Source: Ahrensia marina (GTDB lineage: Bacteria > Pseudomonadota > Alphaproteobacteria > Rhizobiales > Rhizobiaceae). Taken from it: 64,000 nucleotides of DNA. Below are positions 40,445 to 48,601 of the stretch, piece by piece (positions within the stretch are counted from its first letter, which is position 1; each line of letters starts with the position of its first letter). The stretch lies in assembly GCF_001293565.1 (NCBI RefSeq), contig NZ_JXMU01000018.1, positions 1-64,000 of the forward strand, written 5' to 3'. Position numbers and translations under genes: made by a program. The notes beneath the pieces were generated by a model that did not search any database, had not been told where the DNA came from, and worked only from the letters and a program-made list of their open reading frames with translations.

Positions 40445-41005
40445 TTATCCAATTGCCAATAGCGTATCGGATTTGAACTCATAAGGCGGTACAACAAGAT
40501 TTTTCGGAGCCGGACCCTTCATTATCCGACCCGATTGATCATAGTGGGATCCATGGCATGGGCAAAACCACCCACCCCATTCGCCGCGATTGTCACCATC
40601 GCCTTGTCCCAGAGGGACGCAGCCTAAATGCGTACAGACGCCGACAACGACTAGCCACTCATCCTGTTTAACGCGCATTTCATCAGTTTGCGAATCTTTG
40701 AGTTGCGACACGTCAACAGCTTGCATTTCACTTATAGTTTCTGGCCTGCGTCGATCAATAAATACCGGTTGGCCGCGCCACGTGACTGTTACTCTTTGTC
40801 CCAGTTCGATTGATGACACATCTATTTCTGCTGATGCCAAACTTAGAACATCAGCAGCAGGGTTCATTTGGTCAATAAATGGCCAAGCTGTCGCCGCCAA
40901 ACCAAATGTGCCCATCATACCAGTTGCGACGTAAATGAAGTCCCGACGCGTACCCTCGGTTTCTTGGTCTAGTTTATTTTCTTCGACTGCTGTTTTCGTC
41001 ATCAT
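40445..41005 (-). CDS. petA: Rieske iron-sulfur subunit of cytochrome bc1 (solitary)
   Basis: A 186-residue ubiquinol-cytochrome c reductase Rieske protein. The twin-arginine motif [11 protein letters not shown] and one helix anchor it, and the 2Fe-2S motifs CTHLGC and CPCHGSHYD are intact, followed by [16 protein letters not shown] at 41011-41015 supports the ATG at 41005. No cytochrome b or c1 gene accompanies it; it follows the copper ATPase by 26 bases and shares its promoter. It may supply a replacement subunit for the chromosomal bc1 complex. Confidence 0.92.
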   Translation of the reverse strand: MMTKTAVEENKLDQETEGTRRDFIYVATGMMGTFGLAATAWPFIDQMNPAADVLSLASAEIDVSSIELGQRVTVTWRGQPVFIDRRRPETISEMQAVDVSQLKDSQTDEMRVKQDEWLVVVGVCTHLGCVPLGQGDGDNRGEWGGWFCPCHGSHYDQSGRIMKGPAPKNLVVPPYEFKSDTLLAIG

Positions 41006-41031
41006 ATCTGCCTCCAATTATGGGCATTTGA

Positions 41032-43488
41032 CTACGGTAAGAGTTTAACGGATCGAAGCCTTAGAGAGTTTGCGACTACAGACACTGAAGACAAGCTCAT
41101 TGCTGCTGCTGCAATCATCGGTGACAAAAGTGTGCCGCTAAGCGGGTAGAGTATACCTGCCGCAATCGGTATGCCTGCGGTATTATATGCAAACGCAAAA
41201 AACAGGTTCTGTTTGATGTTACTCAACGTTGCGACAGAAAGTTTTCTCGCACGTACAATGCCTGTGAGATCGCCCTTGAGCAGTGTCACGCCTGCACTCT
41301 CAACGGCAACATCAGCGCCCGTGCCCATTGCAATGCCAACTTCAGCTGCGGCCAGAGCTGGTGCATCGTTAACCCCATCTCCGGCCATCGCCACCTTGTG
41401 GCCTTGCGCATGAAGTTCGTCGACGAGCGCCTTCTTATCTTCCGGCAACACGCCTGCTCTCACTTCATCAATACCAAGTTGATCAGCAACAGCGCGCGCT
41501 GTTTTCTCATTATCGCCGGTCGCCATGATGATCTTTAAACCTGCTTCATGCAGAGCAGCTATCGCATCGCGGGATGTGGCTTTTATTGGATCGGTAACAG
41601 CGATTAAACCTGCGAGCTTTCCATCGATTGCGATATACATTGCAGTCTTGCCTTGTACACGCAGTGCATCTGCCTGTTTATCCGCAGCCTTATGATCTGC
41701 ACCAGCGACATCCATCATCGCCGCGTTGCCAAGGGCAATCTTTTGTTTACCTGAAGTACCTTGTACGCCTTTGCCAGTGATTGCCTCAAAGCTGGTTATT
41801 GGTGCAGCGGCGATATCTTTCGCCTCAATGCCTTCCACAATAGCTTCAGCCAATGGGTGTTCAGAACCGGCTTCTATACCCCTAACCATCGCGAGCATGG
41901 CTTCCTCGGATACGTTGCCAAAGGTAACTACATCAGTCAGCGCAGGTTTGCCCTCGGTGAGCGTTCCGGTTTTATCGACGATAAGAATATCAACCTTGGC
42001 CATACGTTCCAACGCCTCGGCATCTTTGATAAGAACACCGGCTTGGGCGCCGCGCCCCGTGGCTGTCATGATCGACATGGGTGTCGCCAAACCAAGCGCA
42101 CAGGGGCACGCAATTATCAGCACGGACACCGCCGATACAATTGCAAATACAAAAGATGGATCGGGGCCAAAGGCAAGCCAGATGAAAAACGTGAATATTG
42201 CAATGATAACAACAGTTGGTACAAAATAAGAGGCAACTCTGTCTGCCAATCCTTGGATTGCTGCGCGCGAGCGTTGCGCCGATGATACCATTGAGACGAT
42301 ACGCGCCAGCACGGTCTCATCACCGACGCGGGCCGCCTTAATGATCAGCGATCCATTTTTGTTAATCGTGCCGCCTGTGACCGTATCACCCTCCGACTTC
42401 TCAATTGGTAGCGGCTCTCCGGTCAGCATACTTTCATCGACCGATGTGCGCCCTTCCAGAACAATCGAATCCACAGGGATCGCTTCTCCAGGACGAACGC
42501 GCATGTGATCGCCTTCAATGATGTTTTCCAGTGGCGCATCATATTCATCACCATCTGGCGTGATGCGGCGCGCCATTTTGGGCGCTAAATCTAGCAGAGC
42601 GCGGATCGCGTCTCCGGTGCGTTCGCGGGCGCGCAGTTCCAATACCTGCCCAACGAATACCAAAGCGACAATGACAACTGCAGCCTCATAATAAACAGGC
42701 ATGTGGCCGCCTGGCATTTGCAGCCCGGCCGGGAATAAACCTGGCAAGAACGTGGCGATGGTCGAATAGAGATAAGCCGCCCCGACCCCAATCATGATCA
42801 GGGTCCACATATTAAGATTCCACGTTTTGATCGAGGTCCAACCGCGATGGAAAAACGGAGCAGCGGCCCATACGATCACCGGTGTCGCTAAAGCGAACTC
42901 TAGATACAGGCTGACCTTCTCGCCTAGCCATTCTCGAATAGGTAAGCCGAAGAACGGTCCCATTGTTAAAATTAGAAGAGGAACCGCTGCTCCGATACTC
43001 ACCCACAGTCTGCGCGTGAAATCGATTAGCTCATGGTTAGGGCCTTCAGCGACGCCGTCCATCGGCTCCAGCGCCATGCCACAAATCGGACATGTGCCCG
43101 GCCCTTCCTGAACAATCTCTGGGTCCATCGGGCAGGTAAACATGCTGTTCTTGGGTGCAGCTTGCTTCTTTTTGGCTTTGTTGCCGGATAGATAAAAATA
43201 GGGATCATTTTCGAACTTGTCGTGACAGCCTTGGCTACAAAAATGAAAATCGTCGCCCTTGTGAGTGAGTGTTGGTTTTCCCGCATCCAGTTTAACAATC
43301 ATGCCGCAAACCGGATCTTTTACCGCACCGTCTTGCGGCACGGTCGCATTTTTCAGGATATCTGCCGGTAAAGCTAGCTCAACAGCCCTGGCATCATGTT
43401 CAAAGTGATTGTGGTTATGACCACTGTGTTCACCGCTGCAACAACTGCTCTTGTCAGCCCGATGATCGCTGTGGTCTGCTTTTTCCAT
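41032..43488 (-). CDS. copA: Cu(I)-exporting P-type ATPase with YHS and metal-binding N-domains
   Basis: An 818-residue PIB-1 ATPase. The N-terminus is His- and Cys-rich, then a YHS domain (about 57-97, [11 protein letters not shown] and [12 protein letters not shown]) and a heavy-metal-binding domain (about 115-141, TCPMDPEIV and [10 protein letters not shown]) replace HMA domains. The core has [29 protein letters not shown] and [11 protein letters not shown]; the last helices hold the YN and MSLSS motifs of copper pumps. GGAGAC precedes the ATG. A CueR-type promoter is directly upstream. Confidence 0.95.
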   Translation of the reverse strand: MEKADHSDHRADKSSCCSGEHSGHNHNHFEHDARAVELALPADILKNATVPQDGAVKDPVCGMIVKLDAGKPTLTHKGDDFHFCSQGCHDKFENDPYFYLSGNKAKKKQAAPKNSMFTCPMDPEIVQEGPGTCPICGMALEPMDGVAEGPNHELIDFTRRLWVSIGAAVPLLILTMGPFFGLPIREWLGEKVSLYLEFALATPVIVWAAAPFFHRGWTSIKTWNLNMWTLIMIGVGAAYLYSTIATFLPGLFPAGLQMPGGHMPVYYEAAVVIVALVFVGQVLELRARERTGDAIRALLDLAPKMARRITPDGDEYDAPLENIIEGDHMRVRPGEAIPVDSIVLEGRTSVDESMLTGEPLPIEKSEGDTVTGGTINKNGSLIIKAARVGDETVLARIVSMVSSAQRSRAAIQGLADRVASYFVPTVVIIAIFTFFIWLAFGPDPSFVFAIVSAVSVLIIACPCALGLATPMSIMTATGRGAQAGVLIKDAEALERMAKVDILIVDKTGTLTEGKPALTDVVTFGNVSEEAMLAMVRGIEAGSEHPLAEAIVEGIEAKDIAAAPITSFEAITGKGVQGTSGKQKIALGNAAMMDVAGADHKAADKQADALRVQGKTAMYIAIDGKLAGLIAVTDPIKATSRDAIAALHEAGLKIIMATGDNEKTARAVADQLGIDEVRAGVLPEDKKALVDELHAQGHKVAMAGDGVNDAPALAAAEVGIAMGTGADVAVESAGVTLLKGDLTGIVRARKLSVATLSNIKQNLFFAFAYNTAGIPIAAGILYPLSGTLLSPMIAAAAMSLSSVSVVANSLRLRSVKLLP

Positions 43489-43512
43489 AGTCGTGTCTCC
43501 GAATTTGTATCG

Positions 43513-43543
43513 ACCGTAAGGCTTCTGGCTGATGGAAGGTCAA
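43513..43543 (-). promoter_or_regulatory. CueR-type promoter of copA-petA
   Basis: Minus strand TTGACC (43538-43543), 19-base spacer with TTCCATCAGCCAGAA, and TACGGT (43513-43518). It is back to back with the next promoter, 20 bases away. Confidence 0.85.
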
Positions 43544-43562
43544 GCGATATTTTTCTATTTTT

Positions 43563-43593
43563 TTGGAAACCTCCAGCGCTGGAAGGTTGTTAT
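43563..43593 (+). promoter_or_regulatory. CueR-type promoter of the plus-strand membrane protein pair
   Basis: TTGGAA (43563-43568), 19-base spacer with the near-perfect dyad ACCTCCAGCGCTGGAAGGT, and TGTTAT (43588-43593). This has the best dyad of the eight sites. Confidence 0.85.
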
Positions 43594-43621
43594 GAGCGCG
43601 TAAGACACGAAGGAGATGACA

Positions 43622-43972
43622 ATGGCTTACTCACGCTTTTTCGCAATGATTGCGACTTCGACCATAATTATGTTGGGTCTGATGTACCTAAATACTTATG
43701 CACTAGACCACGTATTTTTCAGTGAAACACGCAGCTATATGGCGCTTTATATGGGTGCCGTGATGGCGATTGTGATGCTCGCATTTATGCTCGGCATGTA
43801 TACCAATACTAAGATGAACATTGCGATCTTCGCTGGCGCGGCAATTATTTTTGCTGGATCGCTTTATTTGGTGAGTAGTCAGGACACAGTCGCAGACGTT
43901 TCGTGGATGAAAGCGCTGATTGCTGACTTGAATGGCGGGCCATCTGCGACGCCAGAAATCGATGGGAAATGA
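43622..43972 (+). CDS. Membrane part of a DUF305-type protein, lacking the DUF305 domain
   Basis: A 116-residue protein with about three helices (FFAMIATSTIIMLGLMYLN, YMALYMGAVMAIVMLAFMLG, MNIAIFAGAAIIFAGSLYLV). AGGAG six bases upstream fixes the ATG at 43622. The end, VADVSWMKALIADLNGG, starts like the join to a DUF305 domain, which normally continues with a His-rich helix, but here it stops. It is the first gene after a CueR-type promoter and overlaps the glutaredoxin-MauE gene. Relationship to DUF305 proteins is from memory of their layout. Confidence 0.65.
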   Translation: MAYSRFFAMIATSTIIMLGLMYLNTYALDHVFFSETRSYMALYMGAVMAIVMLAFMLGMYTNTKMNIAIFAGAAIIFAGSLYLVSSQDTVADVSWMKALIADLNGGPSATPEIDGK

Positions 43973-44718
43973 CGATGACAAAAACAGCTGAACTCTACCG
44001 CATGGTTATGGAAGATCATGTCTGTCCTTATGGTTTAAAATCCAAGCATTTGCTTGAGAAGCATGGCTTTAAGGTCGATGACAATCACCTGACAACGCGC
44101 GAGGAAACCGATGCGTTCAAGAAAGAGCATGATGTAGAAACAACGCCGCAAACTTTTATCGATGGAAAGCGCATAGGAGGCCATGAGGCGCTGCGTAAAC
44201 ATTTTGGACAAGAAGTACGCGCCGATGACGAAACGACCTATCAGCCTGTCATTGCAATATTTGCAGTCGCTGCACTGATGGCCGTTACGCTCGGCATAGG
44301 CATGCTTGGCACCGTACTAAGCATGCGCGTGTTCGAATGGTTTATCGCGATTTCGATGTGTTTTCTTGCGGTACAAAAGCTTCAGGATATTGAAAGCTTC
44401 TCGACCATGTTCTTGAACTATGACCTCCTAGCGCGCAGATGGGTTCCCTATGGTCGCATATATCCTTTTGGTGAGGCAATTGCCGGCATATTGATGGTTG
44501 GCGGCATTCTTCCATTGGTTTCTGCACCCATTGCTTTGTTCATAGGCTCAGTTGGAGCGGCCTCTGTCTATAAAGCTGTTTATATCGACAAGCGCGAACT
44601 CAAATGTGCATGCGTTGGCGGCAGCTCGAATGTGCCGCTCGGCTTTGTATCGCTCACAGAAAACGTAATGATGGTCGTTATGGGCCTTTGGATGGGCTCA
44701 AAAGCGCTATTTCTATAA
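43969..44718 (+). CDS. Glutaredoxin domain fused to a MauE/DoxX-like membrane domain
   Basis: A 249-residue protein. Residues 1-80 are glutaredoxin-like (EDHVCPYGLKSKHLLEKHGF, TTPQTFIDGKRIGGHEALRK) with a CPYG active site, so only the nucleophilic Cys is kept. Residues about 90-249 form four helices of the MauE/DoxX class, with RRWVPYGRIYPFGEAIAGIL and a C-terminal loop KCACVGGSSNVPLGFVSL carrying two Cys. MauE-type proteins take part in disulfide handling. It overlaps its partner by ATGA under a CueR-type promoter. Confidence 0.85.
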   Translation: MTMTKTAELYRMVMEDHVCPYGLKSKHLLEKHGFKVDDNHLTTREETDAFKKEHDVETTPQTFIDGKRIGGHEALRKHFGQEVRADDETTYQPVIAIFAVAALMAVTLGIGMLGTVLSMRVFEWFIAISMCFLAVQKLQDIESFSTMFLNYDLLARRWVPYGRIYPFGEAIAGILMVGGILPLVSAPIALFIGSVGAASVYKAVYIDKRELKCACVGGSSNVPLGFVSLTENVMMVVMGLWMGSKALFL

Positions 44719-44723
44719 TCCCC

Positions 44724-44754
44724 TTGACCTTCCCCCCACTCTAAGCCGTAGCAA
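44724..44754 (+). promoter_or_regulatory. CueR-like promoter of the APC permease gene
   Basis: TTGACC (44724-44729), a 19-base spacer with only the left arm conserved (TTCCCCCCACTC), and TAGCAA (44749-44754). Weaker than its siblings. Confidence 0.6.
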
Positions 44755-44816
44755 TTAAGCTTAAGCCCCCATGGACAGTGTGTTTCTACAAGCTATTGGA
44801 AGCGAGCTGAAATAGC

Positions 44817-46148
44817 ATGCAACATAACCAAGCCGAGCACGAAGCCAGAAATAACTCTATTTCATTGAGCAGTGCAGTTGCGATGGGAACCGGCGTGATG
44901 ATCGGCGCGGGCATATTTGCGCTGACAGGGCAAATTGCCGAACTTGCCGGTCCACTATTTCCATTAGCTTTCATCGCAGGTGCATTCATCTCAAGTGTGA
45001 GTGCGTACGGCTACATTAGGATGTCAAACAAGTGGCCATCGTCAGGTGGCATCGCGATGATTTTGCAAAAATGCTATGGATCCGGGGCGGTTGCCGCAGG
45101 CGCTGCACTATTGATGGCGCTAAGCATGGTTATTGCTGAGAGCTTAGTAGCGCGTACATTTGCAAGCTATGTTCTCCGCCCGTTTGATATCGCTGATGGC
45201 CCGTTAGTACCGATACTCGCAGTCGGAGTCATTGCCTTTGCTTTTCTCGTAAACATAGCTGGAAATAAGTCAGTTGGCCTTTTTTCAGTTGTGATGGCAG
45301 GCCTAAAAATTGGCGGTATTGCATTGTTCGGGATCGCCGCACTCTGGTCCAGTGGCTTCCAATTTACTGCTGCTTCACAATCGAGCCAAACATTTACAAT
45401 CACCGGCTTCGTAGCATCAGTAGCTCTTGCGATCTTAGCGTTTAAGGGATTCACGACCATTACCAATAGTGGTGGTGAGATTGTTGATCCCAACCGCAAT
45501 GTGGGAAGAGCCATTGTGATTTCTATCGCAATTTGTGCCGCGGTCTATCTGCTAGTAGCCTTCGGCGTTGGATCGAGCCTTACTATCGATGAAATTATCT
45601 CCGCACGAGATTACTCGCTTGCGGAGGCCGCCGAGCCCGCGCTTGGGCAGATTGGGTTCTACTTAACGATTTTGCTTGCAGCTGTGGCGACTGCGTCTGG
45701 TGTATTGGCAAGCGTTTTTGCTGTGTCACGCATGCTCGCGATGCTGACAGAGATGAAAATGATACCGCACAGTCATTTTGGAATGAAAGGGCCGATCCAG
45801 CGTCACACTTTGATATACACAGTGGTTATTGCATCCATACTAGCTGTGTTTTTTGACCTCGGCCGTATCGCATCGCTTGGCGCCTTCTTCTATCTCGTGA
45901 TGGACATCGTTGTTCAGTGGGGTATTTACCGATTTCGTCGACAAGAAATCGGCGCTTCTGCAGTGGTTCTGTTGGCAGCTATAGCGTTTGATGCAGTAAT
46001 ACTTGCAGCATTCACTATGATGAAATTGCAGAGCGACCCAGCCATTGTAGTTTATGCTATTGGCGCAATTTCAGCGGTCTTCATTTTTGAACGATTTTAT
46101 CTTTCAACTTGGATCGAATCTGAAGAGGGCGTCAACAAATCTAGTTGA
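44817..46148 (+). CDS. APC-superfamily amino acid permease
   Basis: A 443-residue transporter with about 12 helices. Helix 1 has GTGVMIGAGIFALTGQIAEL, typical of the APC fold; FKGFTTITNSGGEIVDPNRN is the conserved helix 6 region. The substrate cannot be read from sequence. No binding-protein or enzyme partner is near. A CueR-like promoter lies upstream, so the transporter may answer to copper, for instance by taking up a Cu-chelating or protective amino acid; that is conjecture. Confidence 0.88.
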   Translation: MQHNQAEHEARNNSISLSSAVAMGTGVMIGAGIFALTGQIAELAGPLFPLAFIAGAFISSVSAYGYIRMSNKWPSSGGIAMILQKCYGSGAVAAGAALLMALSMVIAESLVARTFASYVLRPFDIADGPLVPILAVGVIAFAFLVNIAGNKSVGLFSVVMAGLKIGGIALFGIAALWSSGFQFTAASQSSQTFTITGFVASVALAILAFKGFTTITNSGGEIVDPNRNVGRAIVISIAICAAVYLLVAFGVGSSLTIDEIISARDYSLAEAAEPALGQIGFYLTILLAAVATASGVLASVFAVSRMLAMLTEMKMIPHSHFGMKGPIQRHTLIYTVVIASILAVFFDLGRIASLGAFFYLVMDIVVQWGIYRFRRQEIGASAVVLLAAIAFDAVILAAFTMMKLQSDPAIVVYAIGAISAVFIFERFYLSTWIESEEGVNKSS

Positions 46149-46188
46149 TAGCGCCGATACACCCGCTTTCGAGATGATATTTTGCAAT

Positions 46189-46281
46189 TCATTCGTCGCC
46201 GATATTTGGAAAGAAGATGACCCACACGAACGCTGACAGCACGCCGGCAGTTAGACCAATAATTACAAAGCTAAATGTCAT
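46189..46281 (-). CDS. 30-residue single-helix membrane protein
   Basis: A micro-gene from ATG 46279-46281 reading MTFSFVIIGLTAGVLSAFVW then VIFFPNIGDE. It is one hydrophobic helix with an acidic end. A CueR-type promoter points at it from 46326-46356, giving a leader of about 38 bases, and no other gene lies in that direction before the convergent permease. The Shine-Dalgarno context is poor. It is unrecognised and could be a small regulator or subunit of a membrane protein. Confidence 0.6.
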   Translation of the reverse strand: MTFSFVIIGLTAGVLSAFVWVIFFPNIGDE

Positions 46282-46325
46282 GAGCGCTTTTCAATAGGTT
46301 GCGACTTAGTGCGTTGTTCTTACCA

Positions 46326-46356
46326 TTCGTAAGCTTTCCACTGGCTGTAAGGTCAA
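46326..46356 (-). promoter_or_regulatory. CueR-type promoter of the 30-residue gene
   Basis: Minus strand TTGACC (46351-46356), 19-base spacer with TTACAGCCAGTGGAA, and TACGAA (46326-46331). Confidence 0.8.
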
Positions 46357-46386
46357 GTGAAAAGCGCATTAAATTCAATAAGAGAC

Positions 46387-46417
46387 TTGACCTTCTACCT
46401 ACTGGAGGCGCTAGCAA
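46387..46417 (+). promoter_or_regulatory. CueR-type promoter of the 46433-47411 genes
   Basis: TTGACC (46387-46392), 19-base spacer with TTCTACCTACTGGAGG, and TAGCAA (46412-46417). It is back to back with the site at 46326-46356. Confidence 0.8.
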
Positions 46418-46432
46418 ATACTTGGAGGCTTT

Positions 46433-46906
46433 ATGAGTAGATCACTAAGAACAATCATTAACACACCAGAATTCAACATTGCGGTGTTTTCATTTCTGCT
46501 TCATTTTGTTTGGGAATTCGTTCAGGCACCGACTTATTCAGGTATGGTCGAAATGAACCACTGGGACGGCATCAAGCTTTGCATGTCTGCCACTTTTGGT
46601 GATGTGGGTTTTGCGCTTACGGCCTTTATTGTAACGAGCATAGCAGCCAGATCACGCGATTGGTTCGCATCTCCTAAAGCTTGGCAGCTCCTGCTTTTCT
46701 TAAGCGTTGGGATCGCACTGACTGTCGGCTTTGAATATTACTACACGAACATAACCTTGCGCTGGACCTATTCTGACTTGATGCCTCTGGTACCGCCATT
46801 TGGCACCGGCCTTAGTCCCCTCCTCCAATGGATCATCGTACCCCTACTCGCGCTTGGTATAACGCGGCGCCAAATTGCAGGCGCTGCAACAATGGAGGCC
46901 ACATAA
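46433..46906 (+). CDS. Copper-island membrane protein, unrecognised
   Basis: A 157-residue protein with four hydrophobic segments (IAVFSFLLHFVWEFVQAPTY, CMSATFGDVGFALTAFIVT, WQLLLFLSVGIALTVGFEYY, LQWIIVPLLALGI). GGAGG precedes the ATG by four bases. Conserved-looking residues include His, Trp and Glu in helix 1 (LHFVWEF). It is first in a three-gene set under a CueR-type promoter. No function can be given. Confidence 0.78.
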   Translation: MSRSLRTIINTPEFNIAVFSFLLHFVWEFVQAPTYSGMVEMNHWDGIKLCMSATFGDVGFALTAFIVTSIAARSRDWFASPKAWQLLLFLSVGIALTVGFEYYYTNITLRWTYSDLMPLVPPFGTGLSPLLQWIIVPLLALGITRRQIAGAATMEAT

Positions 46907-47022
46907 TGATGAATGAAACAATGGGAAATGGCATGATGGACTTCGGTTTTTTTTGGATGGTTATGTTGGGCCTTCTGATCATTTTGGCGGTATTCGCACT
47001 CGCCAAATATCTAATGAAATAG
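46906..47022 (+). CDS. Met-rich micro membrane protein, 38 aa
   Basis: A 38-residue protein, MMNETMGNGMMDFGFF at the start then one helix (WMVMLGLLIILAVFALAKYL). GGAGG at 46894-46898 lies seven bases upstream of the ATG, which overlaps the preceding stop as TAATG. The Met-rich N-terminus would face the periplasm or cytosol and could bind Cu(I). The visible start of the gene after merA (1-31) is alike. Possibly a widespread but little noticed family of metal-island microproteins. Confidence 0.78.
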   Translation: MMNETMGNGMMDFGFFWMVMLGLLIILAVFALAKYLMK

Positions 47023-47069
47023 ATGGAAGGCGACCCAGATGTTCCTATCTTTGGAAAGAATACTGTTCA

Positions 47070-47411
47070 ATGACTGATCAAAAAAGTCTATTGGCAAAAC
47101 ACCCATTGCCAATAGCAGGCTTTCTGGCGCTTATTGCCGGCGTTTATATTGGCTTTGCTGCGAAAGACGGCAGGATATCGTGTCTAATCTTAGAGACTTG
47201 CGTTGCAGTTCTTTTCGCAGTTTTTGCGATGGTCGCGCTGGCAATAAATCCCCTGTGGATAGTCGCGGGATATATCGCTCACGGAGCTTGGGACGCATTG
47301 CATCATTCCCCATTTTTCGATGTCGAAATGCCCAGATGGTATATTCCCATGTGTGCTGCCTATGATGTGTTGGCGGGCATAGGACTACTTATCATCTGGA
47401 CATTAAAGTAG
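47070..47411 (+). CDS. DUF6010-like membrane protein
   Basis: A 113-residue protein with three to four hydrophobic segments (LPIAGFLALIAGVYIGFAA, CVAVLFAVFAMVALAINPLW, AAYDVLAGIGLLIIWTL) and the motif YIAHGAWDALHHSP, which I associate with DUF6010. The His residues might be metal or haem ligands. It is the last gene of the CueR-controlled set. Family name is tentative; function unknown. Confidence 0.7.
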   Translation: MTDQKSLLAKHPLPIAGFLALIAGVYIGFAAKDGRISCLILETCVAVLFAVFAMVALAINPLWIVAGYIAHGAWDALHHSPFFDVEMPRWYIPMCAAYDVLAGIGLLIIWTLK

Positions 47412-47481
47412 GATTTCAATCGGTGTATCAATGACTATGCGACTATCTAATTCCAGTTCTGATCCCGACCAACAAATTTCT

Positions 47482-48441
47482 TTAAGCCATCAATACAGAT
47501 CGCTCACTCCCTTCTCTGTTTATCAATCCGGTACGCGAAATCACCGCCTGGTAGCTAGGATCATGTTTCAAAAGAAATTTATGTGCATGCCGTTGTTTCC
47601 ACCAAGAAACAGAGGGGTAAAGATGATGCAATGCATGCCATGCATCGCCAGCGGGATGAATGAGTAAATGGTCCAGCCACCCAAGATTGTTAAATGTGGT
47701 CTCGGCAATATTCTCACCACGCTCGTAGTCATGCTCTGAGAGTTCAGCGACGCTGCGCAAAAAGGGCAGCAAGCAAAGCTGGCAGGTCAACCAAATCGCC
47801 GCCTGAAACAGTGCAAATTCTATTGAGACCAAAAGAGCTGCACAGATGGATATTGCCAGATGCCATGCTAAGAAAAATATGGTTTGCTTGCGACTCGAGC
47901 GAACCTCCCGATAATACTCAACCAAATAGTCTGGAAACCAACGCACAATGGTCATGAAGAGTTTGCGGTTTGTATCGATTTCGGCCATTGGGACACCAAT
48001 GTGTTCCAACCGAGTGCGGCACGGGTCTCTTTCAGATCCATAATCAGCATGGTGAGTTTGATGAAAAACGCGGTAGCGCGACACATCCTGCATCATGGGC
48101 CAGGCCGCAAGCAGGTTTGTCAGGAAATCGTTCAATCGTTTCTGGCGTGTAAAGTTGTTATGGCTCCCAAAGTGGACAATGTTCTCAAGAGTGCGTTGCT
48201 GTCTAATAATGACCAACACGCAAAAGCAAAAAGCCAGACAAGTGATGACAGGCGTCAATTTGCTCGTCAAAACGACATAACTTGTTCCAACCGCTCCGAA
48301 CAGAACGGCCAAATGACCCATCGCAGGAACACTGCCCTTGATCAGCGATTTTTCACAAAATCTGCGTTGAAACATCTGCTTATCGTGCTTTGTCATTTTA
48401 GACATATAGCCGCGTTGATAAGTACCGGTGCTTGGTGCCAT
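47482..48441 (-). CDS. Membrane fatty acid desaturase-family protein
   Basis: A 319-residue di-iron membrane oxygenase-type protein. GGAGAAG upstream supports the ATG at 48441. The three His boxes are present as ENIVHFGSHNNF, FHQTHHADYG and WHALHHLYPSV. There are four to five hydrophobic stretches. The substrate may be a fatty acyl chain or another lipid. It converges with the DUF6010 gene and is divergent from argP. Confidence 0.85.
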   Translation of the reverse strand: MAPSTGTYQRGYMSKMTKHDKQMFQRRFCEKSLIKGSVPAMGHLAVLFGAVGTSYVVLTSKLTPVITCLAFCFCVLVIIRQQRTLENIVHFGSHNNFTRQKRLNDFLTNLLAAWPMMQDVSRYRVFHQTHHADYGSERDPCRTRLEHIGVPMAEIDTNRKLFMTIVRWFPDYLVEYYREVRSSRKQTIFFLAWHLAISICAALLVSIEFALFQAAIWLTCQLCLLPFLRSVAELSEHDYERGENIAETTFNNLGWLDHLLIHPAGDAWHALHHLYPSVSWWKQRHAHKFLLKHDPSYQAVISRTGLINREGSERSVLMA

Positions 48442-48601
48442 CGCTTTCTTCTCCAAATAATCAATGAAATTCCGTTGGAGAATTCGACCCAGATAAATAA
48501 TAAAAATCAAGGTTATACTAATCCAACATAAGCAGAATTAACTTCAAATATCTGATGTGAAAAATGCATAGTTCTAAAGTGACTTAAGGAAGACTGTATA
48601 G

